Source: Gnetum montanum
Lineage: Eukaryota > Streptophyta > Gnetopsida > Gnetales > Gnetaceae
NCBI GenBank assembly: GCA_015680685.1
Contig: MNCI01008931.1
Location: forward strand, 218,348 to 282,347
Direction: 5' to 3'
Length of the DNA: 64,000 bases
Shown here in pieces: positions 1 to 9,260 of this stretch. The notes beneath the pieces are model-generated. The model was given only the letters and a program-made list of their open reading frames with translations. It searched no databases and was not told where the DNA came from. Positions within the stretch are counted from its first letter, which is position 1; the number at the start of each line of letters is the position of its first letter. A program made the translations under genes and the position numbers.

Positions 1-138
1 TTTTCCTATTATTTCCTTTATACATAATGTTGAATATCACATATGTTTCGTATTTGGTATATTTTCTTCGTACACATAATGTCCAATATGTATTGTATAT
101 TTGACATTTGTCATAACATTCAGGGATGGGATGTCACA
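1..138 (+). repeat. 3' end of an LTR (partial)
   Basis: This stretch is closely similar to 4600-4744, including the shared last bases gggatgtcaca, after which the two copies diverge at once. The common end in ACA fits an LTR 3' terminus. The 5' part lies outside the window. No primer-binding site follows, so this is a solo LTR or the 3' LTR of an element to the left. Confidence 0.6.
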
Positions 139-1133
139 ATTGGTATTGGAGCAAACCATGACCCAAGGGCCATTCAAAACCATGGGCCAACTACAACATG
201 AACCTGGTGATGAACCTTGAAGCCACAACACAAGGAAAGCCATTGATCATCACCACATAGGGAAATCCATTGATCATCACTAGATGTACCATATGTTTGT
301 GATGTAAGTTAGAAGATACCTTTCCATTGATTTCCCAAACAATGGATCAGACATCTACATCCCAGCAATCAACAAAATTTTTTCATGGACATTATTAATC
401 GACGAAAATTTGATCACACCTTATAAAGATTCATTAATCACAAGAGATGTTGGTAAGACAATGATACATTGGTCTAGGTTCATGTTGTAGTTGGCCCTCC
501 ACAATTTTAAATATAAGAAAAATAGAAATAAAATAATTTTATTTTTTAAAAAAATTTCAGGGCATGCAGCCTTGTAGGGGTTGAGTTGGCCCTGCAGTGG
601 CAGCATTGCCCTGCATAGGGCTGCACTAGCCCCGTGAGGGTAGCATTGCTCTTGTAGCGGCTACACCCTCTAAACACACCATCATTGGCCACACATCGTG
701 CTGCCTTGCTCCATCGCTCGCCACCTCATTGTTGCTGCTCCTACCACGCTGTTGCCCACCTCCACGCGTCGCTGCCCTTAGCCACACGCACCACCGCCCA
801 TGTTGTTTTTTCACCGTTTTCTTGCTCCGACTACATTGCCCCTTGCTGCGAATGGCCGCGCTGTGTAGACCTGTGTAGGTTGTAGCACCCTTGTTGAGGC
901 TTGCCACCCTCTACCAACCTAGTGGCCACAGAAACTCTTCCTGCGTAGCAGTGCCAACCCCACGATTTGCACCAGCTTGCCCCTTTGCCGTTGTTGCAAA
1001 AAGCCTCACCTGCAGTTCGTAGAAACTCGTCATGTTTTTCAACGTCGTCGTTGACTGTGCCACTGCTGCCCTTCAGTTGCATTGCTCCTCCGGTGCTCTG
1101 TGGCCACCGTTGGCACCATGGATCGCCTTTGAT
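139..1133. other. No gene seen; GC-richer low-complexity sequence
   Basis: Open frames exist on both strands (for example 626-907 on minus and 685-885 on plus), but they overlap in antisense, lack recognisable domains and come from a repetitive, stop-poor composition. At 555-672 there are about five degenerate 21-bp units rich in GGGCTGCA/GCCCTGCA words, related to the array at 1350-1560. Confidence 0.5.
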
Positions 1134-1290
1134 GCTGCAGATCATCACCTCGCATGCCGTTGATTATCACCTCCCATGCCATAGATCATCACCTTCCATG
1201 TCGTCAATCATCACTTCTCATGCCACACATCATCACCTCCCCTACTGTTGATCAGTGCCTCTCCTAACACTGTCAATCATTGCCTCTTCC
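1134..1290 (+). repeat. 22-bp minisatellite, about 7 degenerate units
   Basis: Units of the type gccgttgattatcacctccc follow one another with small changes, each containing an ATCATCACCT-like core. The spacing is 22 bp across most of the array. The repeat keeps frames open, which explains the spurious open frame at 967-1251. Confidence 0.75.
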
Positions 1291-1349
1291 AGCAGCATGC
1301 TTCATGGCTGACCTTGTTTGGTAGCGTTGGCTAATTGCGTAGGCTTGCA

Positions 1350-1560
1350 AAGGGCCACATGAGCTTAGAGATGGGCCGCACACACCCAATGATGGGCTGC
1401 ATGGCCCCTAAATAGGGCTGCACAAGCCTAGTAAACGGTCGAGTGAACCCTGAAATGGGTTGTGCATGCCTAGTGGAGAGCTGCGTAGACTCTAAAACGG
1501 GCTGCACAAGCCTAGTGGAGGGCCACGTGGACCTTGAAATGGGTCGTGCAGGCCCTAGGA
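1350..1560. repeat. 42-bp minisatellite, about 5 units
   Basis: A phrase of roughly 42 bp (two 21-bp halves with gggctgcacaagcctag-like cores) recurs. Read on the minus strand it gives a 14-residue periodicity (STRLVQPVLE / STRHAQPISG / FTRLVQPYLG). No protein family is suggested; the open frames at 1331-1711 (minus) and 1443-1742 (plus) are by-products. Confidence 0.7.
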
Positions 1561-1740
1561 AGGCCTTAAAAAATGACCACACCACGGGCCAACCTCTCAC
1601 CACCGTGGCTACACACACCATCTTGCCACCTTGCTGCTTGGTTGATTTGCCTATCACCACCATGCCTAGCCGTCGACGACACCCAGTAGCCACCCAGGCT
1701 ACTGCTGGCATGCCACCACGAATGTTGTTGTCGTGCTGTT

Positions 1741-2721
1741 AGTATGAAATGGTAAACTTTCTATGACATGATGGAAAATTTTGAATTGCTGTCAAGCAAT
1801 GGAAAAATTGAAATTTTCGTCAATTAATGGAACATTCAAAATTTCATCTTCAAACAATGAATTTAAATTAAGAACATACAAAAATAATTTTCGAATTTGA
1901 ATTTGGTGCTTTGGTAATAACAAGAATGAAAATTTTGTAATTAAGCATGCTCAATTTAGAGTAGAATTGGGATGGGTGACCTCTTGAGAAGTTTCGTTTT
2001 TTGCACCAAAGGCCTTCAACCTCATAAGCCATAACTTTTGATTTCGAAAGTCTTTTTCAACGAACAAAGAGTTGTTTCCTGTAGTTTTCAACCTTCCTGA
2101 CACAATGGTGAAGTCAGATTCATCCTAGGGAATCCCAAAAATTAGTTTTTACCCCTTGCTCGATATACTGCCTAGAGATCCTCAAAGTTTAATTTTAGCA
2201 TAACTCGAGCATATGATGTCATTTTTCAACATGAATAGTCATTCCCAAGATTTTTCACCCTTCTGAACTCAATGGTGAGGTCAGATTTATCATCCAGGCA
2301 GCCGATAATTCAATGATATCATAAATTCAACTTTTTGGGCTTTAAGATTTAGTGTATAACCATTATAGATAGTCTTAAGATCACTATGGCATGTCATTAA
2401 TTACACTGCCGGAGTTAGTGTTCTTAAGGGGGGTAGAAAGGCCATTAAGAATTAGATAATATAGTTACATATTACTAAACTTATATGATGTCATTAAATA
2501 TTACTAAAATTAAATAATGTAATTATAAAATCAGATAATGTAGTTAAACTAGGTGGAGAATCACTTGCTGTATTAGTATCAGTTGATTATCAGTCGATGA
2601 ATCAATTGGTGTATCAGTTGGAGAATCAATTGATGAAATAGAACGGTCTTCAACAATCAAAAAGATGTATATCAATTTGTCTTGCAATTAAATCATATGG
2701 CAAAACAATATGGAGACTCAA
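1741..2721. other. No gene seen
   Basis: AT-rich sequence with many stops in all frames. A small cluster of degenerate words around tcaattggtgtatcagttgg lies at 2555-2645. Nothing else is recognised. Confidence 0.5.
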
Positions 2722-3880
2722 AATATTGTTTCAACTAGATGGATGATACCTATGAAGAGAAATGATCCAGACAAGAATCCAAGAATGAGAATGAAAGTTG
2801 CAACATACAACATGCTTGCAAGATCCTTAGCAAGTGAGAAACAACATCTGTTATGTCCACCATGGGCTTTGGATTGGCACGAATATTGATACCCATGCAT
2901 TTTAGCAGAGTTACAAGATTTGGATGCTGATGTTTTATGCCTACAAGAAGTCTTGCCATGGGAGTTTCTATATCAATTCCAACCAGATTTCGAAAAGATG
3001 GGATACAAAGGTATTTATAAGCAGAAAGGTTCTTGTGGAAGTTCTTTTTTTGAGCCATACAAATTAGCCTATTACAGAAATCACAACATTGATGGTTGTG
3101 CGATCTTTTATAAAGAAGCTAAATTTGAATTGGTACAAAGATTTGAATGGAGTTTAGAAAATATGATTTTTGAAATTCCAGAACTTCAAGTGATGGAAAG
3201 GAAAGGAAAGGAAAGAATAGTCAAGGTTTCGGAAAAATCATATAGCTTTGGCATTGATTCTAAAAATTCAGTTATTAGGAAGATGTGTATGCGTGGTTAA
3301 CACACATTGAATTGCCAAATCAACATGTTCAGATGTTAGACTATGCCAAGGAGCATTTTTGATTAAGCAAATAGAAAGGAGTTTGAAGAATAAGTTATTT
3401 CTGAGTTATACTAATCCAGTTCCATTTATTCTTTGTGGAGACTTCAATGTGAAAGTTGGAAGTGGTGTTTATCAATTCTTCAAATATGGATGTATAAAGG
3501 AATCTTTGGAAGATGAACATGATTTGAAGAAGATGTTTTCATCAATTCAGCATGGAATTCCATTAGCTAGTGCATATTCTGCTTGCTTTGAATCTTCAGT
3601 AGATAAATCAGAATCTAGAATTCAGGAACAGATGATGTTGATGGATAATACTCATTAAGAACCACAGTTTACTAATTACTTTGCAATGATTAATGAGGAT
3701 GGGCCAACAACATTCTTCATTGAGACCCCAGATTATTTTTGGTATGATGTTCGATTCTTCAAAGTTACCAAGTTACTAGAGTTAATTTCTAAAGAAGAAG
3801 TTGAGAAGAATCAAGATCAAGCCTTGCCATCCCGAACAAGACCATCCAATCACATAACACTTATGACAAAATTACAATTA
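2722..3880 (+). pseudogene. Retrocopy of a CCR4/nocturnin-type deadenylase (endonuclease/exonuclease/phosphatase fold)
   Basis: The conceptual product follows the carbon catabolite repressor 4 homologue family, Mg-dependent poly(A) 3' exonucleases. In order there are KVATYNMLA (strand 1), CPPWALDW, DADVLCLQEV with the catalytic Glu, a GYKGIYKQK segment, DGCAIFYKE, a THIEL segment, ILCGDFN with catalytic Asp and Asn, an EPQFTNY...PDYFWY segment matching the family's EPxFTN...LDYIFY, and SNHITL at the place of the catalytic SDH. The copy is dead: TGA at 2887-2889 where the family has Arg, frame changes near 3240-3290 and 3353-3360, and a stop at 3656-3658. The whole domain runs without introns, whereas plant genes of this family are intron-rich, so it is most likely a processed retrocopy. 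I cannot name the exact paralogue and found no clear poly(A) tail or flanking duplication. Confidence 0.82.
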
Positions 3881-4246
3881 CTCCCATTAGTTCATAAGGT
3901 TGATCAAGATCAGGCAGTATCTCACTCTTATTTGATAAATCTTATTATTTTATTCATTATTTAATTTATATTTCAATTAGATTAATAGAATATCTAAGAT
4001 AATAAAAATTGGTAATAAAGAATTTGCCCTATCTTCACTTGGGTATTCAAGTTGCACTTTGTGTGACCTTGGTTAGGATTGGTGATTGGTGGTTGATAAA
4101 TCTTTAATTCACCTTTTGTCATTATCTTAGAAAATGAAGTAAGTATCAAGGAAGTAATATTTAATTTTCCATATATTCTTCTCACATATATTTTGTTTGC
4201 AAAATAAGCAAGAAACAACTTTAAGNTTCGTAAGTGTTATTGTTAT
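3881..4246. other. No gene seen
   Basis: AT-rich sequence downstream of the deadenylase retrocopy. It contains one undetermined base at 4226. No motif recognised. Confidence 0.4.
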
Positions 4247-4744
4247 TGTAACAAGACCCAAAAGGGCAGTTGTAATTAAGACTCAAAAGGGCATGTTGTA
4301 ATAACGGACATGTCTCTTAAGGTAACCTTTGGGGGTTTGACCTAAGGCATTTATACACGAGGTTAGAGATTGTCGGCATGGAGTGGCAGAGTTGGTACAA
4401 GCAAGTCACGGGAGCTAGGTGAAGTGAGACAGGAAGTGGACTGGCCATCCCTTCTGGCTGGGTTATAGGTCTAACTGTGGTGGCAGTGCTGGATTGTATC
4501 TAAAGGATAGATGCCAAAGGAAGAAAACTCCAAGGAACACTTTTAGAGCACAATCCGGATACGCTATTCCATATCAATAAAGCATTCTTTTCTTTCTCTT
4601 TTTGCATTTTTTCTATTATTTCCTTTATACATAACGTCAAATATCACATATATTTCACATTTGGTATATTTTTTCGTATGCATAATGTCTAATGTATATA
4701 ATATATTTGACGCTTGCCATGACATCCAAGGACGGGATGTCACA
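4247..4744 (+). repeat. Solo LTR (TGTAACAAG...GTCACA)
   Basis: It starts TGTAACAAGACCC and ends GGGATGTCACA, with an AATAAA-type signal near 4576 followed by a T-rich run. The last 145 bp match 1-138. No primer-binding site follows and no coding sequence flanks it, so a solo LTR is most likely. The 5' boundary is inferred from TG...CA and could be off. I see no convincing 5-bp duplication. Confidence 0.55.
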
Positions 4745-5276
4745 CAATCAGACTCATGAGAGCAGCGCACACTTGTGGCTTAGGGAGGGGCGTTGCCCCT
4801 ATGTCATCATGAATATCGGGTGCAACGTGCTGTGAGGAGTGCTCTAGGGATATATTTAGAAGCAGGGAAAGGAGCTGCACCCGGATGGAGAGGGGAATGC
4901 GGTAAGTTGCTTTCAAGGAATTCTAGCAAGCAACAACTTTTATGGATATCAAACAACATAGAGCACTGTTGGATGCTATTCATGGTTAGGAATGGAGCTT
5001 GTGCCATTACACAAGGTTGCCATTCCATTTATAGATTAGGTTCTAGGGTGGGGGCCGGGTCGGCTGTTATTTTTTGCCTTGTTTTTTTGATTCTGGTTGT
5101 TGAATGTTTTGATATTACGCTGTGGTGGAGATGTCGAGGGGCAAGGCCCTGGGGGGTTGCCTTGCCAACTCAATTTTACACTAGGGATAATGATGGGGGG
5201 ATCTTTTGAAACCCCATTGTAGATTGGGGGTGTTTCTCTTTTGGGGGGTGAGGGGAGGTTTCTCCCCTCATTTTTG
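4745..5276. other. Unassigned; open frame 4793-5209 unsupported
   Basis: A 138-codon open frame (+) has no recognisable domain and overlaps an antisense open frame. The right part is G-rich and ends directly at the LINE-A target site. It could be the 3' tail of another element, but I cannot show it. Confidence 0.35.
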
Positions 5277-5479
5277 GGATTGGCTAATTGATTTTTTTTG
5301 AGGAAATAGTTGAGAATGTATAACTGAAAAATACAGTAAAAGAGATTACAAGTATCAGGACATCAATGATGGCCCATGTGTGGTGCGATAACACCCAAAA
5401 ATCAACATGCCAAAACTTCGGACTAGGCTGGCCAAATTCATTTTAGTCTACATAGCGAGTGTGGGGCTCCCTCGAGAAA

Positions 5480-5585
5480 GGGGGGGGGGGGGGGTGGGGG
5501 GGGGGGGGGGGGGTGGGGGGGGGGGGGGGGGTGGGGGGGGGGGGGGGGGTGGGGGGGGGGGGGGGGGTGGGGGGGGGGGGGGGGG
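5480..5585. repeat. (G17T)n tract, 18-bp period
   Basis: An unbroken run of G interrupted by single T at 5495, 5514, 5532, 5550 and 5568, so the period is 18-19 bp. It lies in the 3' region of LINE-A (C17A on its own strand). Strong G-quadruplex potential, but also a type of sequence in which length errors are common. Confidence 0.85.
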
Positions 5586-5622
5586 CAACAACTATCCTCA
5601 TGGGTTGAAAGCAGCGACCCTG

Positions 5623-6269
5623 CTAGGGGTTTGTCGGCAGCCGATGGCAGGCATAGTGTGGGCGTTCCAGCTCATGTAGAATATCCAGTGTGTTCCAATG
5701 GAGCTCCGTGTCAACAAAATTGGCAGCCTGTTGGATTCTTTGCATGGTCGACTCCCGTCAGTTCCGATCCGTCGCCGATGTCCCTACATCCAGATGGAAG
5801 TGTGTCGAGGTTCGGCGGATGTGTCGTTTGAGCTCTCCCCAAGAGCTTTCGCAGTTGATGCCCAAGATGAGGTATGAGCACTGTCCACTTCTAAGCCATT
5901 GGTGGGCGCTGTGTTCCTGAGCCCGGTCTAGCTGGCTCTGCCGTTGGGCCTGCTTCTCCTGATCTCATTCCAGCTGCTCCCGTTTCGCCTCCTCTTGCTC
6001 CCTTCGAACGTTTTCCTTCTGCATCAGTTCTTCCCGCACTTGGGCCTGGATCTCATCCTCCAGCTAGGCTCGGGTTGCATCGGCTAGGAGAGTTTGTTGC
6101 CTCACCCACTCCTGCTCCCTTTCCCTAAACTGGGTCTCCAACTCAACCCGTGCCTATGCAAGGGATTCTTGCCATTTTGTCTGCCATTCCTGCTGCTCAG
6201 CCTCGTGGACCGCGGTTGCGGCCTGCTATGCAGGCTGCTGCAGCTCCTCGTCTCAGGTTGCATTGCGCC
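5623..6269 (-). pseudogene. Coiled-coil plus J-domain-like ORF inside LINE-A
   Basis: One frame runs from about 6269 to a TAG at 5623-5625 with only five internal stops. Residues 1-115 are Glu/Gln/Arg-rich with heptad spacing (EAEQQEWQTKWQE, EREQEWVRQQ, REELMQKENVRREQEE), a clear coiled coil. Then comes CSYLILGINCESSWGELKRHIR, a stretch with HFHLDV, and MQRIQQAANFVDTEL. The order Y-x-x-LGI, W-x-ELKR-x-x-R, H-x-D and a final I-x-x-A helix matches a DnaJ J domain, but HPD is HLD, so Hsp70 stimulation would be doubtful. Whether this is a native part of the LINE or a captured host sequence is unknown. Confidence 0.5.
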
Positions 6270-6539
6270 CGGAGGTCTTAGGCGAAGATGATTCCAGTGT
6301 TGTGGGACTGGTTGGGGGGCGTTGTCCACATTGGCTCCATCTTTTGCGTGTGTAGGTCATTGCCGATGGGATCCATAGGGGTTCCCGGTTGGTCGAGGAT
6401 GAGGGGCTAGGCCGGGGGGGGGGGGGGGGGGGGGGGGGCCCCCCGGGGGGGGGGGTTTGCCCCCCCCCTCTGCCCCCTACCATAGGGCGAGGATGAGCCC
6501 CGAATGATGATCCCGTCTCTGAAGTTGTAGGGTCGCCAG
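6270..6539 (-). pseudogene. Pro/Ser-rich linker of the LINE-A extra ORF
   Basis: The minus-strand frame here reads as a Gly- and Pro-rich stretch (PPPPPPPPRPSPSSS) followed by WIPSAMTYTRKRWSQ and TTLESSSPKTS, leading to the coiled-coil part. The G/C homopolymer block at 6414-6468 sits in it and probably causes the frame change between the extra domain and the coiled coil, either through true slippage or sequencing error. Confidence 0.45.
6414..6468. repeat. G/C homopolymer block
   Basis: G25, C6, G11, ttt, g, C9 in succession; self-complementary. It interrupts the LINE-A extra ORF. A sequencing or consensus error is a real possibility. Confidence 0.8.
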
Positions 6540-6934
6540 AAAAATCGTGGTAGGTTAACCTAGCACCCCAACTTCAGGCAATGGAGGAACGTAAAGTGGA
6601 TGCCCTGTAGCTTGGAGTCGTTGCCAGACTGGACAAAAAAATGGTCCACCAGATCTGCCGCCCGGGCCCAGATTCGGGGTAGGAAGGATCTGGCCACTTG
6701 CCTGCTTTGCGTGCGTGGCACTGGCCCATCAAAGAACAGTTCCGCGTCCTGCAACCCTCGAGTGGAAGGTAAAATGACCTTGCCAGCGGCCTGGGCCCCC
6801 AGACACCTGACAATCAAGGATTCTGTGACGGTTACCTCTCTTCCCTGAAAGTAGGTCCAGTCATTGCGCCAGTTCGAGAAAACAGCGTCATCTACAAGAT
6901 CTGGGTCGCCTGTCAGCCGCTGTAGGGGGCCGTC
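6540..6934 (-). pseudogene. Extra domain downstream of LINE-A ORF2, same frame past a TAG
   Basis: In the same frame as the preceding ORF2 end, and separated from it only by one TAG, a further ~125 codons follow: FSNWRNDWTYFQG, EVTVTESLIVRCLGA, DAELFFDGPVPRT, LVDHFFVQSGND, LQGIHFTFLHCLKLGC, then a TAG and VNLPRFFWRPYNF. Plant LINE ORF2 proteins normally end soon after the zinc-binding domain, so this is an extension or a separate ORF. The pattern of an F-G-x-x-V-x-V-x-x-S/E-LI start and a Leu-rich HF-x-F-x-H-x-L helix reminds me of the domain found in extra ORFs of some plant gypsy elements. That resemblance is from memory and weak. Confidence 0.55.
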
Positions 6935-7474
6935 CTAGCCGCATTGTTCCACCAATTCCCAGAGTTCTTCCTCCTCCTGAGACACGACGTAGTCAGGCTC
7001 AAAGGTCAGTGTGGCTCCCATTGTTGCCTCGATCTTGTTCCACACGCGGAGAGCTTGGGAAGCCACCAGCGAGGGTGGGGGCAACTTGATCTGCTGGAAA
7101 ATAGCATGGTTTCTTGTCTTCCACGCTACCCATAAAAGTAGCGTGGCCCGAGAATTGCCGGTGAGGCGCATTGGGGGGGGTGGTTGCCTTAGCTATGTGC
7201 CACGTGGTGCACATGTATGTGCAATCCGCGATGAAGTGCTGAACTATTTCTGGCGCAGCGCTGCACAAGGGGCAACTGTTGTCCACAGGGAGGCCGCATC
7301 TGCGCAGAAGTGTGGGAACTGGCAACGCGTCATTTCACATTAACCACAGGAACATTTTGATCTTCTCGGGGAGCCACCCCCTCCTCCAAATCTGTTGCCA
7401 GCCTGACACCTGCGGGTACTTGGCCGCCATTAGTTGGCGCGGCTCGAAGCCCAACCACCCCTGTGCCATTAGTT
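6935..7474 (-). pseudogene. LINE-A ORF2 C-terminus with zf-RVT zinc-binding domain
   Basis: Reading down the minus strand, LPEKIKMFLWLM is followed by a TGA, then LLRRCGLPVDNSCPLC...HFIADC, the Cys-Cys-His-Cys pattern of the zinc-binding domain that ends plant LINE reverse transcriptases (zf-RVT). A frame change near 7170 leads into LLLWVAWKTRNHAIFQ, the conserved W..W..RN.. motif that normally lies just after it. The frame then ends in EEELWELVEQCG and a TAG at 6932-6934. This domain helps the ORF2 protein bind RNA or target. The upstream RT and endonuclease are missing through 5' truncation. Confidence 0.82.
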
Positions 7475-7490
7475 GGATTGGCTAACTGAT

Positions 7491-8641
7491 GTATATGACT
7501 TTTGTTTGATCTGTCGAAAGGAAAGTTTGTCAAAAAGTCCCTAAAATATCCCCTCCATCAGGCTTTTATAGAGGGAATGGACATGATGATCAAGTGAGTG
7601 GATATTGCCACTTGTCATCGGAACATCAATGCCCATATGAATCAATAATAACCGGCAAAATACGGTACTTATGGATAATAATGATCTTGGGGTATAGCTG
7701 GCACGTTATGTTTTCCACTAATGCCTTATATAATGTTAAAGGGGATATTTTCCTTGATATTATTAATGAAACATGAAGAAATTTAAAAATAAAAGCCGAA
7801 AGAAATCCTTTGAATTGAACCCTCATGATTTGGCTCCTATGGTTCTTTTATCTTCAGGTTCTCATTCTTTCTGCTATTCTTGCTACTTCTGCTTCTGAAC
7901 TTTCTGAATTCCTGCAACTTCTGGTCCAAGGCTTTTGATTTATTTCAGACTTCTGACTTTTCTGATGTTTCTGGACTGGGATTTCAACATTTTTTTTTAA
8001 AAATATTATTGCTTCTGATACTTCTGATACAGCCATCCTAATCCCTCTAGTTCTTGAGGTTTTTGATGCTTCTTCTGTCTCTAATTTGGTCTGATACAAC
8101 TTGGGACGATTTTGAGGTCAACAGATTGCCCCTCCTCTGTTGGAAACCTTGTTTTCAATATAAAGGATTCCTTCTGCTGTAAATAGACCCTTGCCTCACT
8201 CTTTTGTTTTTTTTTTAAAGATTTTTCCTTCCCATGTATTTATTTTATAATTTTTTGGAAGGTTTTTTCTTTACCTTTTTTTAGAAGGCTTTTCCAGTGC
8301 TGTTTTGTTGGCCACTGCTTTTCTATAGGCCTGATTTGCACCATTCTCATTTTCCCAGTTCATTTGTTGCTGAAGATAGCTGTACATTTTGATGACAGTT
8401 GGAGAAATAATAGGATATTCCAGAAAAGCTATTGCTTTCTCTGTAAAGTGGAGGACTGAACTTGGGTTCTCTCATCTATGCAGAATTATAAACTGCTTAC
8501 CAGACTTTCATAACAAAAGGATGGATAACGTATTGTGGTTTATTTTCTCCCAATAGGGGAAATGATAATGATAGATAGGATGGCGATAGTGGTCTTGGCT
8601 GTGGTTCATTTCGCACAGTTGGGTGATTGAGGATATTAGCT
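7491..8641. other. No gene seen
   Basis: AT-rich DNA between LINE-A and the LINE-B leader repeats. 7858-8105 is pyrimidine-rich with repeated CTTCTGA words on the plus strand, giving a low-complexity open frame on minus (7854-8099). I find no exon of the phosphatase gene here. Confidence 0.45.
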
Positions 8642-9217
8642 GTGCACTATTTCTCACAGCTGTGAAGATGACTGGAATGTTTTTTATAACGTGCACAATT
8701 TCTCACAGGACGGACACAACAGACAATGCAGACAATGCAGACACAGGAGCAGACGCAGGAGCCAACGCAGGAGCAAATAGAGCACAGACAGGCGCAGATG
8801 TAGGAGCAGACGTAGGAGCCAACGCAGGAGCAGACGAAGCACAGACAGGCGCAGACGCAGGAGCAGACGCAGGGGCAGATGCAGGACCTGAGCCCGCGAG
8901 CACCCCAGCAGGAGGACATATCAGCGGACCCGCAACAACCTCCGTCGGAGAACGAGTAGACGTGCACAATTTCTCACAGGATGGACACAACAGACAATGC
9001 AGACAATGCAGACACAGGAGCAGACGCAGGAGCCAACGCAGGAGCAGACAGAGCACAGACAGGCGCAGATGTAGGAGCCAACGCAGGAGCAGACGAAGCA
9101 CAGACAGGCGCAGACGCAGGAGCAGACGCAGGGGCAGATGCAGGACCTGAGCCCGCGAGCACCCCAGCAGGAGGACATATCAGCGGACCCGCAACAACCT
9201 CCGTCGGAGAACGAGCA
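8642..9217 (+). repeat. Tandem 271-bp monomers upstream of LINE-B
   Basis: GTGCACAATTTCTCACAGG begins at 8691 and again at 8962, and a variant starts at 8642. Copy 1 is 8691-8961 (271 bp). Copy 2 is 8962-9217 and lacks one 15-bp subunit. Each monomer contains 12-15-bp subrepeats of the type gacgcaggagca and ends in a shared CGGAGAACGAG. The array sits immediately before ORF1 of LINE-B, the position of promoter monomers in some LINE families. The Ala/Asp/Gly-rich open frames on plus and Cys-rich frames on minus follow from the subrepeats. Confidence 0.8.
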
Positions 9218-9260
9218 GGGTGGCCACCAGCAATCACCGACCGACGGGGGGCCACAATAG

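Larger units (their letters stand above)
5277..7490 (-). mobile_element. LINE-A: 5'-truncated non-LTR retrotransposon with 16-bp TSD
   Basis: The element is bounded by ggattggctaattgat (5277-5292) and ggattggctaactgat (7475-7490), a 16-bp direct repeat with one mismatch, as expected for LINE target-primed insertion. The left copy runs directly into T8 on the plus strand, which is the element's poly(A) tail on minus. Coding starts abruptly at about 7474 inside the ORF2 C-terminus, typical 5' truncation. Moving down the minus strand there are the RT zinc-binding C-terminus (to 6935), an extra domain (6934-6545), a Pro-rich linker with G/C homopolymers, a coiled-coil plus J-like ORF (6269-5623), a C17A tract (5585-5480) and about 190 bp of 3' UTR. 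Same family as LINE-B: both share an LPEKIK-F-WL segment followed by NDAL/HDAL and TLLRR. Confidence 0.8.

Noticed and set aside
2920-3300. Intact short gene (126 codons)
   Set aside because: It is only the middle of the deadenylase pseudogene; coding similarity continues upstream past TGA 2887 and downstream in other frames.
4793-5209. 138-codon open frame as a gene
   Set aside because: No recognisable domain, antisense frame of similar length, and G-rich repetitive composition.
5407-5679. Open frame with a poly-glycine stretch
   Set aside because: The glycines are the (G17T)n tract read as GGG; the strand is antisense to the LINE-A coding sequence.
8623-9150. Long Ala/Asp/Gly-rich open frame (GADAGANAGA repeats)
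   Set aside because: It is a by-product of 12-15-bp subrepeats; equally long frames exist on the minus strand (Cys-rich), and no start context or domain supports translation.
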